Part shown: piece after piece, positions 1-8,105 of the stretch | How positions within the stretch are numbered: the first letter of the stretch is position 1 | Layout: every line of letters begins with the position of its first letter | Assembly: GCF_028737325.1 (NCBI RefSeq) | Contig: NZ_JAQZCH010000002.1 | Span: forward strand, 620,001 to 684,000 | Reading direction: 5' to 3' | DNA: 64,000 nt | Source: Microbacterium thalli | GTDB taxonomy: Bacteria > Actinomycetota > Actinomycetes > Actinomycetales > Microbacteriaceae | Translations under genes and position numbers: made by a program | The notes under the pieces: generated by a model | What the model saw: only the letters and a program-made list of their open reading frames with translations | Database searches by the model: none | Told to the model about the DNA's origin: nothing

Positions 1-342
1 GTGCGACTTGCTCGTCAACTTCATCGCCCAGCTGCGACCGGCATCCGCCCGCGCGAGGACGAGCAGCGGGCGGTCCTTGCCGCGAGAGGGGTCTTCGGCA
101 TACGGCACCCACGCCCACACGATCTCGCCGGGATCCGGCAACGCGTCCGGCCGCGGCTCATACGCCAAGCGCAAGCCTCGCTTCGGCGGCAGCGGAACCT
201 CGGCGACGGATGCCGCGCCCGCTCGGCTCGCCTCGGCCCCGCGCTCGCGCGTGGAATACGGCGACGGGGACGGGGTCCGCGACGGCGGAGCGGGCGCTTT
301 CCGCGGTCGAAGCAGATCCCATACGCGCGCCAACACACCCAT
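1..342 (-). CDS. PemK/MazF-like toxin-family protein, 3' end outside window
   Basis: Partial gene, 114 codons to the window edge, starting at an ATG. The first 60 residues are basic and Pro/Ser/Arg-rich with no recognisable fold. From about residue 75 the segment PGEIVWAWVPY, then GKDRPLLVLAR, matches the N-terminal strands of the PemK/MazF endoribonuclease fold as found in actinobacterial orphan members. The end carrying further active-site residues lies beyond base 1. No antitoxin gene is visible upstream; only a 30-codon open frame (352-444) precedes it. PemK/MazF toxins cleave RNA, but toxin activity of this long-N-terminus subgroup is not established, so the name is a family call. Confidence 0.75.
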   Translation of the reverse strand, partial: MGVLARVWDLLRPRKAPAPPSRTPSPSPYSTRERGAEASRAGAASVAEVPLPPKRGLRLAYEPRPDALPDPGEIVWAWVPYAEDPSRGKDRPLLVLARADAGRSWAMKLTSKSH

Positions 343-573
343 CACGCCACGCTAACGCAGTCCCCCGTGGCCGGTATCGCCGGTGCCGGGTGCGGCCGCG
401 CTCAGCGCCGCCCGCGCTTCACCGGGCACATCGCGCCGGTTCATCGGTAGCGAAGGGGCTGGAGCTGCCACCTGAGACCGCACGGCGTGGTTCACCGGGC
501 TGCTCGCGCCGCACCTGCGCGCGACGGGGCCACAGCCGCCCGGTCAACCGAAGACGCCACACGTCGGACACGA
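343..573. other. Intergenic stretch without an assigned gene
   Basis: About 230 bases between the PemK-like gene and the amtB terminator. The only frame of note is a 30-codon ATG frame on the minus strand (352-444, encoding MNRRDVPGEARAALS and on), ending nine bases before the PemK-like start. It could be a leader peptide or chance. No tRNA, SRP RNA or riboswitch core was recognised. Confidence 0.4.
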
Positions 574-619
574 GGAAGGGCGGGGTGCCGCGGAAGATTC
601 CGCGACACCCCGCCCTTCC
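574..619 (-). terminator. Strong hairpin terminator of amtB
   Basis: GGAAGGGCGGGGTG and its exact complement flank a loop that includes a further GCGG/CCGC pairing. The hairpin lies just beyond the amtB stop, so the transporter is probably transcribed alone. Confidence 0.85.
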
Positions 620-630
620 AGCGATCGGTG

Positions 631-1899
631 TCAGACCTTGGCGTCGGACAGCGTGTAGCCGACCTCGCCGTGGACGACCGTGTCGATGCCGGCGATCTCG
701 TCCTCGTTCTTCACGCGGAAGCCGATCGTCTTCTCGATCGCGAGACCGATGACGAAGGCGAGCACGAACGAGTAGGCGAGCACGGCGAGCGCCGCGATGG
801 CCTGGACGATCAGCTGGCTGGCGTCGCCACCCATGAACAGGCCGGTGCCGTTGGCGAAGAAGCCGAGGTACAGCGTTCCGATGAGACCGCCGACGAGGTG
901 GATGCCGACCACGTCGAGCGAGTCGTCGAAGCCGAGCTTGTACTTCAGCTCGATCGCCAGGGCGCAGGCGGCTCCGGCGATGAAGCCGAGGACGATCGCC
1001 CAGATCGGGTCGACCGAGGCGCACGCGGGGGTGATCGCGACGAGACCGGCGACGGCGCCCGAAGCGGCACCCACCGACGTCGGCTTGCCGTCCTTGATCT
1101 TCTCGACGAGGAGCCAGGCGAGCAGGGCGGCGGCGGGAGCGGCGATCGTGTTGATGAACGCGAGCGCGGCCGTGCCGTCCGCGGCGAGCTCGGAGCCCGC
1201 GTTGAAGCCGAACCAGCCGAACCACAGCAGACCGGCGCCGAGGAGGACGAACGGCGGGTTGTGGGGGACGTGGACGCCCTTCTGGAACCCGACGCGCTTG
1301 CCGAGCACCAGGGCCAGGGCGAGCGCCGCGGCGCCGGCGTTGATGTGGACGGCGGTGCCACCGGCGAAGTCGATCGCGCCGACGCCGAAGACGTCCTGCA
1401 GGCCCTTGGTGATCCAGCCGCCGTACTCGAACGAGCCGTCGTCGGCGAGGCCGAAGTTGAAGACCCAGCTGGCCACGGGGAAGTAGACGACCGTGGCCCA
1501 CACGCCGGCGAACAGCATCCAGGCGCCGAACTTCGCGCGGTCGGCGATGGCGCCCGACACGAGCGCCACGGTGAGGATCGCGAAGGTCGCCTGGAAGCAC
1601 ACGAACGCCATCGGCGGGTATGCGGCGTCCTCGGGGGTCTCGAGCAGGCTGGTCAGCCCGATCGCGCTCCAATCGATCGCCCAGGGCGCGACAGTGCCCT
1701 CAGCGCCGGGGAAGGCGATCGCGTACCCGAAGAGCACCCACAGGACGCCGATGAGCCCGAGCGCTCCGAAGCTCATCATCATCATGCTGATGACGCTCTT
1801 GGCCTTGACGAGGCCGCCGTAGAAGAACGCGAGTCCAGGCGTCATCAGCAGGACGAACGCGGCCGCGATGAGTATGAATGCGGTGTTGCCTTGATCCAT
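631..1899 (-). CDS. amtB: Ammonium transporter AmtB
   Basis: 422-residue integral membrane protein that conducts ammonia/ammonium across the cytoplasmic membrane. It starts MDQGNTAFIL and runs as successive hydrophobic helices, as in the eleven-helix Amt/MEP fold. The pore twin histidines are present: His185 in GGTAVHINAG and His334 in VVGIHLVGGL. The gating-site region FFYGGLVKAKS follows helix 1. Many actinobacteria carry amtB-glnK-glnD as an operon. Here a strong terminator follows directly and no glnK or glnD is in the window, so the usual PII partner must be elsewhere or absent. A GlnR-type operator lies about 90-126 bases upstream, so nitrogen-limited induction is likely. Confidence 0.97.
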   Translation of the reverse strand: MDQGNTAFILIAAAFVLLMTPGLAFFYGGLVKAKSVISMMMMSFGALGLIGVLWVLFGYAIAFPGAEGTVAPWAIDWSAIGLTSLLETPEDAAYPPMAFVCFQATFAILTVALVSGAIADRAKFGAWMLFAGVWATVVYFPVASWVFNFGLADDGSFEYGGWITKGLQDVFGVGAIDFAGGTAVHINAGAAALALALVLGKRVGFQKGVHVPHNPPFVLLGAGLLWFGWFGFNAGSELAADGTAALAFINTIAAPAAALLAWLLVEKIKDGKPTSVGAASGAVAGLVAITPACASVDPIWAIVLGFIAGAACALAIELKYKLGFDDSLDVVGIHLVGGLIGTLYLGFFANGTGLFMGGDASQLIVQAIAALAVLAYSFVLAFVIGLAIEKTIGFRVKNEDEIAGIDTVVHGEVGYTLSDAKV

Positions 1900-1988
1900 C
1901 TCGAGGGAAACCTCTCTGCAGGGACGCAGGTGTAGCGTCGGGTCCCCTCAGTGTCGAGGTGCCCAGTTTCCCCCGACGGCGCACTCGT

Positions 1989-2025
1989 GTTTCCGGTCGG
2001 TTACGCGAACGCTTCCCCGGTAAAC
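1989..2025 (-). promoter_or_regulatory. GlnR-type operator upstream of amtB
   Basis: Read towards amtB the elements are GTTTAC, GAAGC, GTAAC and GAAAC. The last three sit in exact 5-6-5-6-5 spacing; the first is one base out of register. This matches the gTnAC-N6-GaAAC half-site pair known for actinomycete GlnR. The inner GTAAC-N6-GAAAC unit is identical in form to the one upstream of glnA at 42147. Confidence 0.75.
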
Positions 2026-2064
2026 ATCAGGTTTCCCGGCGCCGCGTGCGCCCTGCGCGTCGCC

Positions 2065-3093
2065 TCAGGAGTGGGTGAGAGCGACCAGGCGCGAGATGGC
2101 GCGCAGGTACTTCTTGCGGTATCCGCCCGCGAGCATCTCGTCGCCGAAGACCTCGTCGAGCGGTCGCCCCGTGGCCCGGATGGGGAGCTGGGCGTCGTAG
2201 GCACGGTCGATGAAGGCGACGAAGCGCAGCGCCGCCGACTGGTCGGTCAGTTGCACGACGTCGCGCAGGCCGACGACCGAGACGCCGTCGATGAGGCGGA
2301 TGTAGCGCGAGGGATGGACGGTGGCGAGGTGCGCCACGAGGTCGGCGAAGGCGTCGTCCGACACAGCGGTCGTGGCGGCGGCATCCGATACGGTCCGCTC
2401 GTAGTCTTCGGGGCTGAGCGCGACGGCGTGACCGTCGACGGCGCGCTGACGGTAATCGGTGCCGTCGATGCGGATCGTCTCGAAGCTCGCCGACATGGCG
2501 TGGATCTCGCGCAGGAAGTCCTGCGCCGCGAAGCGGCCCTCGCCGAGCGCGTTCGGCGGGGTGTTCGAGGTCGCGGCGAGGCGCGTCCCCGAGGCGACGA
2601 GCTCGCCCAGCAGACGGGTCATGACCATGGTGTCGCCCGGGTCGTCGAGCTCGAACTCGTCGATGCACAGGAGATCTGAGCCGCGCAGCAGCTGAACGGT
2701 GTTCTGGTAGCCGACGGCACCCACCAGCGCCGTGTACTCGATGAACGAGCCGAAGTACTTCCGCCGGGCTGGCATCGCGTGGTAGATCGCGGCGAGCAGG
2801 TGGGTCTTGCCGACGCCGAACCCGCCGTCGAGGTAGACGCCGGGCTTCATTGCCGGCGCCTTCTTCGCGCGCCGGAACAGACCGCCGCGCGCCGCCGGAG
2901 CGCCACCACCGGCGAACGTCTCGAGCAGGTCCTTCGCGTCCTGCTGCGACGGGTACTGCGGGTCGGCCCGGTACGAGTCGAAGGTCGCGCCGTCGAACTG
3001 CGGCGGGGGTACGAGCGCGGCGAGCACCTCGGCTCCGCCCACCTCCGGACGGCGGTCGCTGAGGCGCAGGATTCCGGCGGATGTGCTCGTCAC
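2065..3093 (-). CDS. zapE: ZapE / AFG1-like P-loop ATPase
   Basis: 342 residues. Walker A is GGFGVGKTH at about residues 90-98, Walker B is LLCIDEFEL at 141-149, and an AAA-type sensor region follows with SNTPPNALGEGRF. Length and motif order fit the ZapE/AFG1 family. In E. coli ZapE is a division-associated ATPase acting on the Z-ring under stress; mitochondrial AFG1 relatives act in protein quality control. The actinobacterial role is inferred only. The GTG start at 3093 is chosen because a TAGGGT box lies exactly six bases upstream, so the mRNA is probably leaderless and the first in-frame start is used. The gene is divergent from the reductase gene across 33 bases. Confidence 0.9.
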   Translation of the reverse strand: MTSTSAGILRLSDRRPEVGGAEVLAALVPPPQFDGATFDSYRADPQYPSQQDAKDLLETFAGGGAPAARGGLFRRAKKAPAMKPGVYLDGGFGVGKTHLLAAIYHAMPARRKYFGSFIEYTALVGAVGYQNTVQLLRGSDLLCIDEFELDDPGDTMVMTRLLGELVASGTRLAATSNTPPNALGEGRFAAQDFLREIHAMSASFETIRIDGTDYRQRAVDGHAVALSPEDYERTVSDAAATTAVSDDAFADLVAHLATVHPSRYIRLIDGVSVVGLRDVVQLTDQSAALRFVAFIDRAYDAQLPIRATGRPLDEVFGDEMLAGGYRKKYLRAISRLVALTHS

Positions 3094-3099
3094 GGGTCA

Positions 3100-3105
3100 A
3101 CCCTA
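3100..3105 (-). promoter_or_regulatory. -10 box (TAGGGT) of zapE, leaderless layout
   Basis: TAGGGT on the minus strand, six bases (TGACCC), then the GTG start codon. Transcription would begin at the start codon, and no Shine-Dalgarno sequence is present. Confidence 0.6.
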
Positions 3106-3126
3106 ACCGCGTGCGAGGATGACGCC

Positions 3127-3834
3127 GTGCGAGTGAGTGAGTTGCGTCCGACCACCGGCGAGAGCGCCGACATCACCACCGACGCCGGTCGCGCCTGGCT
3201 GACCGAGCGCTACCGGCGGCCCGCCGGCGGCTACGTCCGACTCAACATGGTGACCACGCTCACCGGCGCTGCCGTCGGCGGAGACGGGACGAGCGACAGC
3301 ATCACGAGCCCGACCGACCGGACCATCCTGGGCATGATCCGCCGCGACGCCGAGATCGTCGTCGTCGGGGCCGAGAGCGTTCGCGCCGAGGGCTACGTCG
3401 TGCCGCGGACCGCGGCCCTCGCGATCGTCTCGCGCACGGGCCGCCTCGACGGCCATCGGCTCGACCCCGCGGCGGTCGGCCGTGTCGTGCTCGTCGTGCC
3501 CTCGACCGTGGCGCCCGAGGCACCCGCGGGCGTCGACGTCGTGCACGCCGGTCCCGGTCCCGACCTCTCCCCCGCCGAGATCGTCGCGGCACTGCAGGCG
3601 CGGGGGTTGTCGCGCCTCGTGTGCGAGGGCGGACCGACGCTCGCCTCGGCCTTCACCTCCGCCGGCCTCATCGACGAGTACTGCATCACCGTCGCGCCGC
3701 GCATCACACCGGTGGAGCGCCCACTGCTGTCGATCGGCGGCGACAGGAAGCTCGCCGTTGCGGGCGCGCTCATGGACGAGGCGGGTTTCAGCTACCTGCG
3801 CCTGCGGCCCGTCGATCCAGCCAGTCGCGGATGA
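3127..3834 (+). CDS. RibD C-terminal / dihydrofolate-reductase-like pyrimidine reductase
   Basis: 235 residues with the RibD_C fold. N-terminal YVRLNMVTTLTGA is the substrate/NADPH strand-loop, a central segment is VGAESVRAEGY, and C-terminal LVCEGGPTLASAF is the typical EGGP loop. There is no deaminase domain, so it is not a full RibD. It may reduce a riboflavin-type pyrimidine or another NADPH-dependent substrate. GTG 3127 is preferred: GAGG lies eight bases upstream and a GAGGAT box lies six bases upstream; GTG 3133 is the alternative. Its last 47 bases overlap the 3' end of the convergent hydrolase gene, an unusually long overlap. Confidence 0.85.
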   Translation: MRVSELRPTTGESADITTDAGRAWLTERYRRPAGGYVRLNMVTTLTGAAVGGDGTSDSITSPTDRTILGMIRRDAEIVVVGAESVRAEGYVVPRTAALAIVSRTGRLDGHRLDPAAVGRVVLVVPSTVAPEAPAGVDVVHAGPGPDLSPAEIVAALQARGLSRLVCEGGPTLASAFTSAGLIDEYCITVAPRITPVERPLLSIGGDRKLAVAGALMDEAGFSYLRLRPVDPASRG

Positions 3835-5008
3835 CGCGCGTCCACCGTTCGGGGTCGTAGTTCCACAGCTTCGTGTGCCGCGCGACCTGGAACACCTCGA
3901 GTTCGACGAGATCGGGACGCGCCGCCGCCAGCTGGTACGACGCGTCGGCGGGGACGAAACCGTCGTCATCGCTGTGCAGGATGAGGATCGGATGCCGCAG
4001 CTCCGCCGCCCGCGCCACGACATCCAGCGTCTCGAACGGGATCGGCGCGTTGAGCCCGAGCAGCCGCGAACCCCAGTCGCTGTCGAGCGCGCGGACGGCG
4101 GTCGTCGCGACGGGAGCGGGGATGCGCAGCAGGTCCGCCTGGTAGTCGAGCACAATGCGCCAGTCGATCGCGGGCGACTCGAGGATGACGCCGGCGATGA
4201 GATCGCGGTGAGCCGAGTTCAATGCCAGCTGCAGCGCGATGGCGCCGCCCATCGACCAGCCCATGATGAACACGCGCTTCGCGCCGCGCCGCCGAGCGGT
4301 GCCGAGCGCGGCATCCACGTCGCGCCACTCGGTCGCGCCGAGCATGTAGGTGCCCGTCCGGCTGCGCGGCGCCTCGCCGTCGTTGCGGTAGGACACGAGC
4401 AGCGACGAGATGCCTGCGGCGTGGAAGACCGGAACGGCGCGCAGGGCCTCGGCGCGCGTCGTGCCGCGACCGTGGACCTGGATCACCCACGTGTCGCTGG
4501 GCGCACCGGTCGGGCCGTCGGCCGGGAAGAACCACGCGGGGCATGGCCCCAACGGGGACCCGACGAGTTCGACCTGGAAGGACAGGTGCAGCTCTTCGGG
4601 GGCGTCGTAGTACCAGCCGCTGAACGCGGCCGCGGCCGAGAGCCGGTCCTCCGGCGTGATCTGGGTGAGCAGCTTGCGTTTGACCGACGTGTCGTCGAGC
4701 GAGAGCACCGCCCCCACCTTGACGTACGAGGCGGTTCCGGTGGTGAAGAGCCCGTACCGCCCGGGCAGCTGCGTGTCGTCGTTGCGCGAGAGTGTGACGG
4801 TCTGCGCGGCGACATCCACCGCGAGCAGCTCGGTGTCCGGCACCCGGCCGGCGGGCGTCACGACCTTGCGGGCGACGCGCATCGATACCGTGCCGAGCGC
4901 TGCGAGCGTCAAGCCGAGCGCCCCGGCGAGCGCCGCGATCGAGGTCTTGATCACTGCCGCTGCTGCTGGAGATGCGCCCGCAGCTCCGGCGCGCCTGGAA
5001 CCCATCAT
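3788..5008 (-). CDS. Membrane-anchored or secreted alpha/beta hydrolase
   Basis: 406 residues. The N-terminus (MMGSRRAG, then an Ala/Leu-rich segment at about 17-45) is a likely signal anchor. A beta-rich middle domain of about 130 residues with no recognised family follows. The hydrolase core has the oxyanion strand VIQVHGRGTT, the nucleophile elbow GWSMGG, a late acid region LILHSDDDGFVP and a C-terminal histidine in VARHTKLW. Substrate is unknown; peptidase S9- or esterase-like activity is plausible. It is divergent from the DUF3000 gene with overlapping -10 boxes. Two adjacent ATGs (5008, 5005) are possible starts. Confidence 0.8.
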   Translation of the reverse strand: MMGSRRAGAAGASPAAAAVIKTSIAALAGALGLTLAALGTVSMRVARKVVTPAGRVPDTELLAVDVAAQTVTLSRNDDTQLPGRYGLFTTGTASYVKVGAVLSLDDTSVKRKLLTQITPEDRLSAAAAFSGWYYDAPEELHLSFQVELVGSPLGPCPAWFFPADGPTGAPSDTWVIQVHGRGTTRAEALRAVPVFHAAGISSLLVSYRNDGEAPRSRTGTYMLGATEWRDVDAALGTARRRGAKRVFIMGWSMGGAIALQLALNSAHRDLIAGVILESPAIDWRIVLDYQADLLRIPAPVATTAVRALDSDWGSRLLGLNAPIPFETLDVVARAAELRHPILILHSDDDGFVPADASYQLAAARPDLVELEVFQVARHTKLWNYDPERWTRVIRDWLDRRAAGAGS

Positions 5009-5017
5009 CGAGGCCTC

Positions 5018-5027
5018 ACTCTAGTCT
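5018..5027. promoter_or_regulatory. Overlapping divergent -10 boxes
   Basis: TAGTCT (5022-5027, plus) lies six bases before the GTG of the DUF3000 gene. TAGAGT (5018-5023 read on minus) lies nine bases before the hydrolase ATG. The two boxes share bases 5022-5023, so the promoters should compete for polymerase. Confidence 0.55.
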
Positions 5028-5033
5028 GTCGAC

Positions 5034-5624
5034 GTGGCCGATCCCCGTCCTCCAGCTGACGCGGCGCCGTTCGCCGCCGCTCGTGAGGCGGTCCTGGCGA
5101 TGGCGTTCCGCGACGACCTCGTCGTGCGCGAGATCCCCGCGCCCTCCGGGCTCGCGCCCGAGAGCCTCGCGCTCGCGGGCGACGTCCGCCCCGAGGATCA
5201 CGGCGTCGACTCGCCCTACGGCACCGGGCGCATCGTCGTGCTGCACGACGCCGACGAGCCGGACGCCTGGGGCGGCCCGTGGCGGATCGTGGCGTTCGCT
5301 CAAGCTCCGCTCGAGCCCGAGATCGGCGTCGACCCCCTGCTGGCGGAGGTCGCGTGGTCGTGGCTGATCGACGCCCTCGAGGCTCGGTCGGCGTCGTTCC
5401 ACTCGGTTTCGGGCACCGCCACGAAGACGCTGTCCCGTGGCTTCGGATCCCTGTCCGACGAGGGCGACGGCGCCCAGATCGAGCTCCGCGCATCCTGGTC
5501 GCCCGCGGGCGACATCACCGCCCACATCGACGCCTGGGCGGAACTGACCTGCATGCTGGCCGGCCTTCCTCCGGGGTCGGAGGGCGTCGCCGTCTTCGGA
5601 GCACGCCGAGGGAACCGTGGCTGA
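5034..5624 (+). CDS. DUF3000 family protein
   Basis: 196-residue soluble protein of a family restricted to actinobacteria. It carries the characteristic GGPWRIVAFAQAPLEPEIGVDPLLAEVAW region split by short acidic turns, and HSVSGTATKTLSRGFG. Function is unknown. The GTG start is fixed by TAGTCT-N6-GTG; no Shine-Dalgarno is seen. Its last eight bases overlap the start of the RNase D-like gene, so the two are co-translated. This DUF3000/HRDC-exonuclease pairing is common in actinobacteria and suggests, but does not prove, a shared nucleic-acid role. Confidence 0.9.
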   Translation: MADPRPPADAAPFAAAREAVLAMAFRDDLVVREIPAPSGLAPESLALAGDVRPEDHGVDSPYGTGRIVVLHDADEPDAWGGPWRIVAFAQAPLEPEIGVDPLLAEVAWSWLIDALEARSASFHSVSGTATKTLSRGFGSLSDEGDGAQIELRASWSPAGDITAHIDAWAELTCMLAGLPPGSEGVAVFGARRGNRG

Positions 5625-6813
5625 ATACACCGTCATCGCGGATGACACCGAACTCGAACGCGCCGCGGCGCAGCTGGCATCCGGCTCCGGACCGGTAGCC
5701 GTCGACGTCGAGCGCGCATCCGGCTTCCGCTACTCGCAGCGCGCCTACCTGATCCAGGTGTTCCGGCGTGGCGCCGGGGTCTTCCTGTTCGACCCGCCGA
5801 CCCTGTCGACCTTCGCGCCGCTGCAGGCCGCCATCGGCGACGCCGAGTGGGTGCTGCACGCCGCAAGCCAGGACCTCCCGTCGCTGCGCGAGGTCGGGCT
5901 CGACCCGGTCTCGATCTTCGACACCGAGCTCGCGGCACGCCTCCTCGGGCACGCCCGGGTCGGCCTCGGCGCCGTCGTCGAGGACACCCTCGGCATCGTG
6001 CTCGCCAAGGCGCACTCGGCGGCGGACTGGTCGACGAGGCCGCTGCCGCAGTCGTGGCTCGAATACGCCGCACTCGACGTCGAGCACCTCGTCGACGTCC
6101 GCGACGCCCTGGCGCAGGAGCTCGAGGCGCAGGACAAGGTCGAGATCGCAGCGCAGGAGTTCCGGGCCGTCCTCGACCGCCCCGTGAAGCCGCCGCGCGA
6201 GGATCCGTGGCGTCGCCTCAGCGGTCTCCACGCCGTACGCGGCCGGCGTGCCCTCGCCGTCGCCCGCGCCTTGTGGACGGCGCGCGAGGAGTACGCCCGC
6301 GAACAGGATGTCGCCCCCGGGCGCCTCGTTCCCGACCGCGCGCTCGTCGCCGCCCTCATCGCCGATCCGCAGTCGAAGCAGGACCTCGCGCGGGTCAAGG
6401 ACTTCACCGGCCGCGCCAGCCGGTCGCAGCTCGACCGTTGGTGGGCCGCGATCGAGGCGGGCCGCGCGGAGCAGACGCTGCCGCCGGACCGCCTGCCCGG
6501 CGACGGCCTGCCGCCGCCCCGCGCGTGGGCAGAGCGCAACCCTCCCGCCGACGCTCGACTCAAGGCGGCCAAGCCGTTGGTCGAGCAGCGCGCCGAAGAG
6601 CTCGCGATGCCCACGGAGAACTTGCTGACGCCCGACCTCCTCCGCCGGGTCGCCTGGGCCCCGCCGGCCGAGGTCACCGTCGAGACGGTCGGCGAAGCGC
6701 TGGCCGCCCTCGGCGCGCGCCCGTGGCAGATTGAGCAGACCGCACAGGTGATCGCGCAAGCCTTTGTGGATTCCGTGAACGAGCCTCCCGCGCAGCCGTC
6801 GACCGCTTCGTAG
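5617..6813 (+). CDS. RNase D-like 3'-5' exoribonuclease with HRDC domain
   Basis: 398 residues. The N-terminal DEDDy exonuclease motifs are intact: Asp30 and Glu32 in VDVERASG, HAASQDL with Asp86, and Tyr150 and Asp154 in YAALD. A central HRDC-type helical domain (about 205-290) and a second helical C-terminal domain follow, as in actinobacterial RNase D-like proteins. The family trims 3' ends of structured RNAs, including tRNA precursors. The GTG start overlaps the DUF3000 stop by eight bases, so translation is coupled. The gene probably ends the transcript before the thiolase promoter. Confidence 0.9.
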   Translation: MAEYTVIADDTELERAAAQLASGSGPVAVDVERASGFRYSQRAYLIQVFRRGAGVFLFDPPTLSTFAPLQAAIGDAEWVLHAASQDLPSLREVGLDPVSIFDTELAARLLGHARVGLGAVVEDTLGIVLAKAHSAADWSTRPLPQSWLEYAALDVEHLVDVRDALAQELEAQDKVEIAAQEFRAVLDRPVKPPREDPWRRLSGLHAVRGRRALAVARALWTAREEYAREQDVAPGRLVPDRALVAALIADPQSKQDLARVKDFTGRASRSQLDRWWAAIEAGRAEQTLPPDRLPGDGLPPPRAWAERNPPADARLKAAKPLVEQRAEELAMPTENLLTPDLLRRVAWAPPAEVTVETVGEALAALGARPWQIEQTAQVIAQAFVDSVNEPPAQPSTAS

Positions 6814-6851
6814 GTTCGACCCAAGCGATTTTCCCGGCCCTCCGGGGTCTC

Positions 6852-6857
6852 TAGGCT
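6852..6857 (+). promoter_or_regulatory. -10 box (TAGGCT) of the beta-oxidation operon
   Basis: TAGGCT about 28 bases before the GTG of the thiolase gene. A Shine-Dalgarno (GGAGG, 6877-6881) lies in between, so this operon has a short conventional leader, unlike the leaderless genes nearby. Confidence 0.5.
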
Positions 6858-6885
6858 GGTGGGGATCCCATCTTCTGGAGGCAAA

Positions 6886-8094
6886 GTGGCCGAGATCTCG
6901 GACGTCTACTTCATCGACGGCATGCGCACGCCTTTCGGGCGCGCCGGCGAGAAGGGCATGTACTGGAACACGCGAGCGGACGACCTCGTCGTCAAGGCGA
7001 TTCGCGGGGTCCTCGAGCGGAACCCCGGCGTTCCGCTCGATCGGATCGACGACGTGGCGATCGCCGCGACGACACAGCAGGGCGATCAGGGCCTGACGCT
7101 CGGCCGCACGGCGGCGATCCTCGCCGGCCTGCCGCAGAGCGTTCCCGGCTTCGCCATCGACCGTATGTGCGCGGGCGCGATGACGAGCGTGACGACGATG
7201 GCCGGTTCGATCGGCGTCGGCATGTACGACCTCGCGCTGGCCGGCGGTGTCGAGCACATGGGTCGGCACCCGCTCGGCGGCAGTGACGCCGATCCCAACC
7301 CGCGCTTCCTCACCGAGAAGCTCGTGAGCGCCGACGCCCTGAACATGGGCATCACGGCCGAGCGCCTGCACGACCGCTTCCCCGCCCTGACGAAGGAGCG
7401 CTCGGATCGCTTCGGCATGCGCAGCCAGCACAGGGCGCAGGCGGCGTACGACGCCGGCAAGATCCAGCCCGACCTCGTGCCTGTCGCCGTCACGTCGGCC
7501 GACGGCGCGTGGGGACTCGCGACCGAGGACGAGGGCCGCCGCCCCGAGACGACGATGGAGGGCCTCGCTCAGCTGAAGACGCCGTTCCGTCCGCACGGAC
7601 GCGTCACCGCCGGCACCTCCTCGCCGTTGACCGATGGGGCGACGATGAGCCTGCTGGCCGGCTCGCGCGCCGTGAAGGAGCTCGGGCTCACCCCGAAGAT
7701 GCGCCTCGTGTCCTTCGGCTTCGCCGGAGTGCAGCCCGAGGTCATGGGCATCGGCCCGATCCCGTCGACCGAGAAGGCGCTGGCGAAGGCAGGACTGACG
7801 ATCGACGACATCGGGCTGTTCGAGCTCAACGAGGCGTTCGCGATCCAGGTGCTGTCGCTGCTGGACCACTTCGGGATCGACGACGACGACCCCCGGGTGA
7901 ACCCGTGGGGCGGCGCGATCGCCGTGGGCCACCCGCTCGCGGCATCCGGTGTGCGGCTCATGCTCCAGCTCGCGGCGCAGTTCGCCGAGCGCCCCGACGT
8001 CCGCTACGGCCTCACGGCGATGTGCGTCGGACTCGGCCAGGGCGGCTCGGTCATCTGGGAGAACCCGCACTACACCGGCAAGAAGAAGAAGTAA
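6886..8094 (+). CDS. fadA: Acetyl-CoA C-acyltransferase (thiolase)
   Basis: 402 residues. It performs the last step of beta-oxidation, thiolytic cleavage of 3-ketoacyl-CoA. The acyl-accepting cysteine is Cys95 in IDRMCAGAMTS, GHPLAASG holds the catalytic histidine, and the C-terminal cysteine is in AMCVGLGQGG. GTG 6886 is chosen over an upstream in-frame start because GGAGG sits five bases before it and the protein then begins at the usual family position. The next gene, FadB, starts 11 bases after the stop. Together they form the two-subunit trifunctional complex. Confidence 0.95.
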   Translation: MAEISDVYFIDGMRTPFGRAGEKGMYWNTRADDLVVKAIRGVLERNPGVPLDRIDDVAIAATTQQGDQGLTLGRTAAILAGLPQSVPGFAIDRMCAGAMTSVTTMAGSIGVGMYDLALAGGVEHMGRHPLGGSDADPNPRFLTEKLVSADALNMGITAERLHDRFPALTKERSDRFGMRSQHRAQAAYDAGKIQPDLVPVAVTSADGAWGLATEDEGRRPETTMEGLAQLKTPFRPHGRVTAGTSSPLTDGATMSLLAGSRAVKELGLTPKMRLVSFGFAGVQPEVMGIGPIPSTEKALAKAGLTIDDIGLFELNEAFAIQVLSLLDHFGIDDDDPRVNPWGGAIAVGHPLAASGVRLMLQLAAQFAERPDVRYGLTAMCVGLGQGGSVIWENPHYTGKKKK

Positions 8095-8105
8095 GGCGCG
8101 CCGAC

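Noticed and set aside
352..444. 30-codon ATG frame upstream of the PemK-like gene
   Set aside because: Plausible residues but no ribosome site, no known family and very short; kept only as a note.
343..573. Possible structured RNA (SRP RNA, tmRNA or riboswitch) in the gap
   Set aside because: No conserved core sequence of these RNAs was found on either strand.
5515..8070. 851-codon open frame antisense to the RNase D-like and thiolase genes
   Set aside because: Spans two well-supported genes on the other strand with no recognisable motif.
7509..8105. N-terminal extension of fadB through the thiolase gene
   Set aside because: The frame is open, but the residues before ATG 8106 are a frame-shifted reading of the thiolase and have no homologous character.
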